A stretch of 64,000 bases of DNA from a virus. This document shows positions 59,956 through 64,000 of the stretch, one piece after another (within the stretch, counting starts at the first letter, position 1; the number at the start of each line of letters is the position of its first letter). The notes under the pieces were generated by a model. That model had not been told where the DNA came from. It ran no database searches and saw only the letters and a list, made by a program, of their open reading frames with translations. The DNA lies in IMG/VR virus record IMGVR_UViG_3300037189_004270, positions 1-64,000 of that record; one strand, written 5' to 3'. A program made the translations under genes and the position numbers.

Positions 59956-60428
59956 GATACTTCTACCTAAATGGAAATCATCATAAAGTACTAAGAATAA
60001 GTAGGCCAGAGGACATTATAGTTGCCTGGGACTATGAGAATAAAAAAAGAGTTTCCTATGTATGGTCAGTAGCAAAACAAAATATGCAAAAAGCATTTAC
60101 TATAAGCGATGTAGTAAAAATATTTAGTAGAGATAGATGGGCCATACATAATTTTATTGAAGAAGGAAAAATAAAAAGACCAAAGCAGACCTACTCTTTA
60201 GAGAATGGAAAGCCAGGTAAATTTTTATTTAGTGAAGATGATTTAAGAGATTTACATTCATATCTTCTAACAGTACATAGAGGTAGGCCGCGAAAAGATG
60301 GGGCCATTACCCCAGGAAAAGTAATGACAAGGGCCGAATTAGAGGCTATGATGAAGCATGAAACAATTTTGTACACTAAAGATAAAGCAGGCGACTTTGT
60401 TCCAGTATGGAAACAGCCAGATTGGTAG
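59916..60428 (+). CDS. DNA-binding protein with helix-turn-helix-like region, 170 aa
   Basis: Begins at GTG 59916 (MAKPIRKIKSKPIRYFY). A basic N-terminus leads to a helical segment TISDVVKIFSRDRWAIHNFIEEGKIKRPK, which looks like a MerR/excisionase-type winged helix. The C-terminus has a basic RGRPRKDG patch. It may regulate early genes or take part in replication; the family is common in actinophages but without a known role. Confidence 0.65.
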   Translation: MAKPIRKIKSKPIRYFYLNGNHHKVLRISRPEDIIVAWDYENKKRVSYVWSVAKQNMQKAFTISDVVKIFSRDRWAIHNFIEEGKIKRPKQTYSLENGKPGKFLFSEDDLRDLHSYLLTVHRGRPRKDGAITPGKVMTRAELEAMMKHETILYTKDKAGDFVPVWKQPDW

Positions 60429-60431
60429 ATA

Positions 60432-60671
60432 ATGGGTAAAAAGAAAAAAGAAGAAGAACCACTAGTTTTAGATCAGGATGGCATACTCAATGAGTGTGCT
60501 ACATCTTTAATGGCAGCATTTGGCTTTGCAATTGAGCATAGGGATATTGATTCCATGCTGGCAGTTTCAGATAGGTGGCTTAGACTATATGCTATGCTAT
60601 CTCAGTTTGAAGAAGAATCAAGTTCTGAACAACTAAAGTTAGGATTTATTAATGACAACCCACAATCATGA
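60432..60671 (+). CDS. Small hypothetical protein, 79 aa
   Basis: A Lys/Glu-rich start (MGKKKKEEEPLVLDQDG) precedes a helical region (DSMLAVSDRWLRLYAMLSQFEEES). No named family. The next gene overlaps its end by 20 bases, suggesting co-translation in the early operon. Confidence 0.6.
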   Translation: MGKKKKEEEPLVLDQDGILNECATSLMAAFGFAIEHRDIDSMLAVSDRWLRLYAMLSQFEEESSSEQLKLGFINDNPQS

Positions 60672-60870
60672 ATCAACAAGTGTCAGGGTAGAACTACAAT
60701 TTGTAAGAAATCTTGGTAACTACGAAAGCCTTAGAGTATCTATCGGCGTGGAAGATTATGTTCGGCAGGGAGAAACTGTTGACGCAGCAACTGATAGGGT
60801 GTATGATTTCGTAGAGAGCAAGGTAGTTGAGAAGGTTTCGGAAATTGAGAAGGAGTTGAAGAATGGCTAA
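60652..60870 (+). CDS. Small hypothetical protein, 72 aa
   Basis: Contains YESLRVSIGVEDYVRQGET followed by a helix (DRVYDFVESKVVEKVSEIEKEL). The pattern recurs in small replication-region proteins of actinophages, but no function is known. An AGGA site precedes the ATG. The overlapping order with the genes on both sides is typical of an operon. Confidence 0.65.
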   Translation: MTTHNHESTSVRVELQFVRNLGNYESLRVSIGVEDYVRQGETVDAATDRVYDFVESKVVEKVSEIEKELKNG

Positions 60871-61186
60871 GGCTGATGCAAAGCAGCCCTATGCACTTCT
60901 AAGCCTCTATGAAAAATTGTACTCTGAGAAGTATAACAAGGTTGCCCGACTTAACAAGTTTAAGGAAAAGTGGGCCATGCAAGATGTTATTGAATCAGTC
61001 GGATACGAAAGGGCGAGAGAACTGCTTGAGTATTATTTTCGTGTTACTAAGCAGGGGCATCCACTTCAATGGTTCTTCTATAATTTCGACAGATTAGATG
61101 ACATGCTGATACAATCAGAGGAAGATGCCCGTCGTCGCCAGAAGTTGCGAGAGGATACTAAGAAAATGGTGGAGGAAATGTCATGA
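60863..61186 (+). CDS. Hypothetical replication-region protein, 107 aa
   Basis: A charged helical protein (LYEKLYSEKYNKVARLN, YERARELLEYYF, EDARRRQKLREDTKKMVEEM). It lies directly before the helicase and overlaps its start by four bases. A role as helicase loader or cofactor is possible by position, but no motif proves it. A GAAGGAG site supports the start. Confidence 0.6.
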   Translation: MAKADAKQPYALLSLYEKLYSEKYNKVARLNKFKEKWAMQDVIESVGYERARELLEYYFRVTKQGHPLQWFFYNFDRLDDMLIQSEEDARRRQKLREDTKKMVEEMS

Positions 61187-62409
61187 ACACAGAGGCAGCA
61201 GTAATTACATCAGTATGTCAGAATAAAGATATTTCTACGATTCTGGCAGATAATGTTGATGATATCTTCCAGTCACACCGCGACGTTTGGGAAGGTCTAA
61301 AGTCTTACTATTACAAGTTCAAGTCTGTTCCAGATGCCAATGTACTTCAGGAGAAGTTCCGCGACTTTGAGCCTGTTAAGGTTACTGCTGAGACTGGATA
61401 CTACCTTGACCAACTAAAGAATGAATATCTTGCATCTCGTATGCGTAATCTACTTATGAAGAGTGGATCATCCCTAAAAGAGAATGCTGCTGCCAGAGTA
61501 CTTGCAGATATGCAATCAGAAATTGCATCTCTTTCAAGATTGACTAATAACGTACGAGATGTTGATCTTACTGACTATGAGTTGGCAGAGAAGCACATTA
61601 TCGCTGTCCAGGAACGCTCAGAAATTATGGGTGGTAGTCCAGGCATCAAGACTGGATTCACAGCCCTTGACCTAGCCTATCCTACAGGAATGGCCCCAGG
61701 ACACCTTATTGTTGCAATTGGCTGGCCTGGTCGTGGTAAGACATGGCTTACCTCATATCTAGCATGTAAGGCTTGGGAGCAAGGGTTTAAGCCTATGATT
61801 GTATCCCTAGAGATGAGTCCAGAGAACATGCGTGATCGCATTTACACCATGCTTGGTAGCGGAATGTTTAGGGCTTCAGATTTTTCCCGTGGTAATATCA
61901 ACATTGATGACTTCCACAACTGGGCCAAGAAGCGCTTTGACGACAAGAATAGTTTTATCCTAGTATCTAACGAGGGGACAAATGAAGTTACGCCACAGAC
62001 GGTTCAGGGTAAGATCGATCAGCATCGCCCCGACCTTGTTATCTTGGATTATCACCAGTTGTTTAATGACACTAAGCGATCTAATTCTGAAGTTGAACGG
62101 AACCGCAACATCTCGCGGGAATTCAAACTACTAGCAGTTCGTAATAATATTCCCGTAATTGATATTACCGCAGCCACAATGGATGATGTATCAGATCAAG
62201 ATGCTCCACCTCTACTCTCACAGGTAGCATGGTCAAAGGCTATTGAATATGATGCTGACATGGCTATTGCGGTACATCGTCATCCAGATACAAATATTAT
62301 TGAAGTTGTCTCACGAAAGAATAGGCACGGAACAAATTTCGCATTCTATCTAGACTGGGACATTGACCGTGGAGTTGTAAAAGAGATCTATGACGATATC
62401 CGTAGTTGA
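61183..62409 (+). CDS. DnaB-like replicative helicase, 408 aa
   Basis: A hexameric helicase that unwinds DNA at the replication fork. The N-terminal helical domain (residues 1-125) is followed by the RecA-like core: Walker A GWPGRGKT (180-187), LEMSPENMRDRI (209-220), Walker B VILDYHQLF, and KNRHGTNFAFYLDWD at the end. The length is close to that of other phage helicases. It overlaps the gene before it (ATGA). CGN arginine codons are common here. It acts with the primase two genes later. Confidence 0.92.
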   Translation: MNTEAAVITSVCQNKDISTILADNVDDIFQSHRDVWEGLKSYYYKFKSVPDANVLQEKFRDFEPVKVTAETGYYLDQLKNEYLASRMRNLLMKSGSSLKENAAARVLADMQSEIASLSRLTNNVRDVDLTDYELAEKHIIAVQERSEIMGGSPGIKTGFTALDLAYPTGMAPGHLIVAIGWPGRGKTWLTSYLACKAWEQGFKPMIVSLEMSPENMRDRIYTMLGSGMFRASDFSRGNINIDDFHNWAKKRFDDKNSFILVSNEGTNEVTPQTVQGKIDQHRPDLVILDYHQLFNDTKRSNSEVERNRNISREFKLLAVRNNIPVIDITAATMDDVSDQDAPPLLSQVAWSKAIEYDADMAIAVHRHPDTNIIEVVSRKNRHGTNFAFYLDWDIDRGVVKEIYDDIRS

Positions 62410-62412
62410 TGA

Positions 62413-62418
62413 TATAAT
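62413..62418 (+). promoter_or_regulatory. Promoter before the 92-aa gene
   Basis: TATAAT lies just after the helicase stop. Its start point would be near 62425, giving a leader of about 13 bases with an AGGT site. Confidence 0.4.
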
Positions 62419-62437
62419 GATTCAACAGGTAGATATC

Positions 62438-62716
62438 ATGAATAAAAAATTAAAGAGTTTTGTAATGCAAGGTCAGATAGCAGATGATGCTTCTATTCCT
62501 AGACTCCGAAAGCATTATGAAAATCTGATAGAAACAGATATGCGAATTCAGGGATATGTACCCATATTAGATCTTGACATACAATTTTCCTTAGAGTACG
62601 ATGAATCTACTGACACATACAATTTCGATATTGTTGTATACGGTGTATATGTTGGTAAGAAGAAAGCCCATCTATATGAGGGTTTTTCTGGACAAACGCT
62701 CATACCAAAACAATAA
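62438..62716 (+). CDS. Small hypothetical protein between helicase and primase, 92 aa
   Basis: Begins MNKKLKSFVMQGQIADD at ATG 62438; longer starts would lie in the helicase gene and the promoter. DTYNFDIVVYGVYVGKKKAHLYEG near the end is beta-rich. No family recognised. It sits between helicase and primase genes, so a replication role is possible. Confidence 0.6.
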   Translation: MNKKLKSFVMQGQIADDASIPRLRKHYENLIETDMRIQGYVPILDLDIQFSLEYDESTDTYNFDIVVYGVYVGKKKAHLYEGFSGQTLIPKQ

Positions 62717-62724
62717 GGAAATAA

Positions 62725-63684
62725 ATGCTGTTGGAAAGTTATAGCGCCTCGCATATGCGAGCAATAGTAAAGCAACTTGGCCTACATGTCGTAAGCGAAA
62801 CTTCTAATGACTTTCTATGCCTATGCCCATTTCATGGAAATAGGCATACACCTTCATTCTCAGTAAGTCATCAAAAGGGTCTATACCTATGCTTCAATCC
62901 ATCATGTGGTGTTAGTGGAACTATTGTTGAGTTGGTAAAAAACATCACGCATCGTAATGAATTTGAAGCACTAAGGTTTATCATGTCTGCCCAGCAGACA
63001 GCAAGCCAGAACTTTGAAGAAGAGTTGGCGGAAATTCTAGACGATAAGCCTGATTACCCGCACTTTGACCAAAATGTTTTAGATCGCCTACATTCTCAGA
63101 TCAATGATAGATCTAGAGAATATCTAAATGGGCGCGGCATCGATGATGAATCAATTGATCATTTTAAACTTGGATATTCTGCAAGTCAGGATATGGTAAT
63201 TGTTCCAGTACATTCTCCAGATGGATTACCAGTAGGTCTTGTGGGTAGATCAATAGAGGGAAAATCATTTAAAAACAGTACTGGATTGCCAAGAAATAAA
63301 ACTATGTTTAATATTCACCGTGCCAAAAGAATGGGTGGGACTGCTATTATTGTAGAGTCATCGTTCGATGCTATTAGAGTACATCAGTCTGGATATCCAA
63401 ATGTTGTAGCCTCTCTAGGAGGCTCCATGTCAAAGATAAATCTTAATAACCTTAACAGGAACTTTAGTAAGATTATTATTATGACTGATGCTGACGAGGC
63501 GGGGAGAAGCCTTGGAAAACTAGTAGCAAATACATTAAAGACAAAAGAAGTCTTGTGGGCACATTACTCAAATGATATTCTATATCCACATGACGCTAAA
63601 GACGTAGGGGACATGACAGAAGAAGAGATTAGAACTTGTATAGAAAATTCCCTTGCAGACTACGAATACAGAATGGTACAATAG
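62725..63684 (+). CDS. DNA primase (CHC2 zinc finger and TOPRIM), 319 aa
   Basis: Makes RNA primers for the replication fork. The N-terminal CHC2 zinc finger has C34, H37, C56 and C61 (LCPFHGN and CFNPSCG). The TOPRIM domain carries E211 (VESSFDA), D255 and D257 (MTDADEAG). LSEEGRGIDDESIDHFKLGYS-like spacing is visible between them (REYLNGRGIDD). It is shorter than cellular DnaG and lacks a helicase-binding C-terminus. An AAGGAA site precedes the ATG. Confidence 0.92.
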   Translation: MLLESYSASHMRAIVKQLGLHVVSETSNDFLCLCPFHGNRHTPSFSVSHQKGLYLCFNPSCGVSGTIVELVKNITHRNEFEALRFIMSAQQTASQNFEEELAEILDDKPDYPHFDQNVLDRLHSQINDRSREYLNGRGIDDESIDHFKLGYSASQDMVIVPVHSPDGLPVGLVGRSIEGKSFKNSTGLPRNKTMFNIHRAKRMGGTAIIVESSFDAIRVHQSGYPNVVASLGGSMSKINLNNLNRNFSKIIIMTDADEAGRSLGKLVANTLKTKEVLWAHYSNDILYPHDAKDVGDMTEEEIRTCIENSLADYEYRMVQ

Positions 63685-63694
63685 TAGTACAGGG

Positions 63695-63700
63695 CATAAT
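63695..63700 (+). promoter_or_regulatory. Possible -10 box before the ssDNA-binding gene
   Basis: CATAAT lies 28 bases before the ATG at 63729. It is a weak match, but a separate promoter would suit a highly expressed binding protein. A GGAG site lies nine bases before the start codon. Confidence 0.3.
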
Positions 63701-63728
63701 ATAGCCCAATATACATAGGAGATATACA

Positions 63729-64000
63729 ATGGGATTAGTAAAAGGTCTTAAGGCCATGAACCAAACAATTGATCGCCCCGCTGCTTCTTCAGACGGTCCT
63801 CGCGGTCGCTGGCTAAAGTTAAACGATGGTCAGAGCGTAAAGATTAAGTTTCTTCAGGAACTAGATCCTGATTCACCGAATTATAGCGATAAGGCTGGAC
63901 TAGCATTTATTGCTGTTGAGCATACCAATCCGTCTGACTACCGTCGCAAGGCTCTTTGCAGCATTGAAGATCAGGGTCGCTGCTTTGGATGCGAGATGCA
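63729..64000 (+). CDS. Single-stranded DNA-binding protein, 5' part
   Basis: The gene begins MGLVKGLKAMNQTIDRP and runs off the right edge after about 90 codons. GRWLKLNDGQSVKIKFLQEL followed by KAGLAFIAVEHTNPSDY and a zinc-binding CSIEDQGRCFGCEM segment match gp32-like ssDNA-binding proteins of actinophages. It coats single-stranded DNA at the fork and fits behind helicase and primase. A GGAG site supports the start. Confidence 0.75.
   Translation, partial: MGLVKGLKAMNQTIDRPAASSDGPRGRWLKLNDGQSVKIKFLQELDPDSPNYSDKAGLAFIAVEHTNPSDYRRKALCSIEDQGRCFGCEM

Noticed and set aside
63692-63707. GGGC...GCCC hairpin after the primase gene as a terminator
   Set aside because: The stem is only four base pairs and no T-run follows.

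Overview
The window is a contiguous piece of the genome of a large tailed double-stranded DNA phage with a long flexible tail (siphovirus type). The evidence is an HK97-style head, a tail terminator, a tail assembly chaperone pair with a programmed -1 frameshift site, and a 2,086-residue tape measure protein. The DNA is AT-rich. Several features suggest an actinobacterial host, possibly one of the AT-rich freshwater actinobacteria: ThyX-type thymidylate synthase, an adenosylcobalamin-dependent ribonucleotide reductase, a ssDNA-binding protein, helicase and primase of the type seen in actinophages, and a set of leaderless promoters. The host is an inference, not something the sequence proves. 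I see no tRNA gene, CRISPR array, insertion sequence, integrase or large terminase subunit.

Layout. Positions 1-2567 hold mostly leftward small genes: a zinc-binding protein cut by the window edge, HNH nuclease, two small proteins, ThyX and a small Cys protein. One rightward endonuclease VII lies among them. From 2682 everything runs rightward. Order: glycosyltransferase and ribonucleotide reductase (2682-5695); lysis cassette with holin, a 41-residue protein and an amidase (5717-6990); a first fibre and adhesin block (7084-12347) followed by small proteins and modification-type enzymes (12347-16941); a second fibre and adhesin block (17044-22916) followed by a dense row of oxygenases and jelly-roll proteins (22934-27732); a large fibre or carbohydrate-binding protein (27747-31100); head genes (31160-38588); tail genes (38684-52957); distal fibres, two GNAT-like proteins and small proteins (52959-58756); HNH, metallophosphatase and small regulators (58758-61186); then replication genes: DnaB-like helicase, primase and the start of a ssDNA-binding protein (61183-64000). 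After correcting the starts, no gene-free stretch exceeds 300 bases; the largest is 35-289.

The most interesting part is the pair of fibre blocks. Each has a trimer-like fibre protein, then an overlapping gene for a low-complexity adhesin, then a run of enzymes. One adhesin carries a 24-cysteine insert; the other carries ten Phe-Phe-Pro units. The enzymes include six prolyl-4-hydroxylase-like 2-oxoglutarate/Fe(II) oxygenases, four jelly-roll proteins of one family, and a glycosyltransferase of the family that contains the Skp1 hydroxyproline GlcNAc-transferase. I infer a phage-encoded system that hydroxylates, and possibly glycosylates, its own tail-tip proteins.

Expression signals are readable. 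Six genes have a -10 hexamer placed exactly 6 bases before the ATG, which implies leaderless mRNAs. Other units have extended -10 boxes plus good Shine-Dalgarno sites. Hairpin terminators follow the lysis genes, a fibre gene, the capsid gene and the major tail gene.
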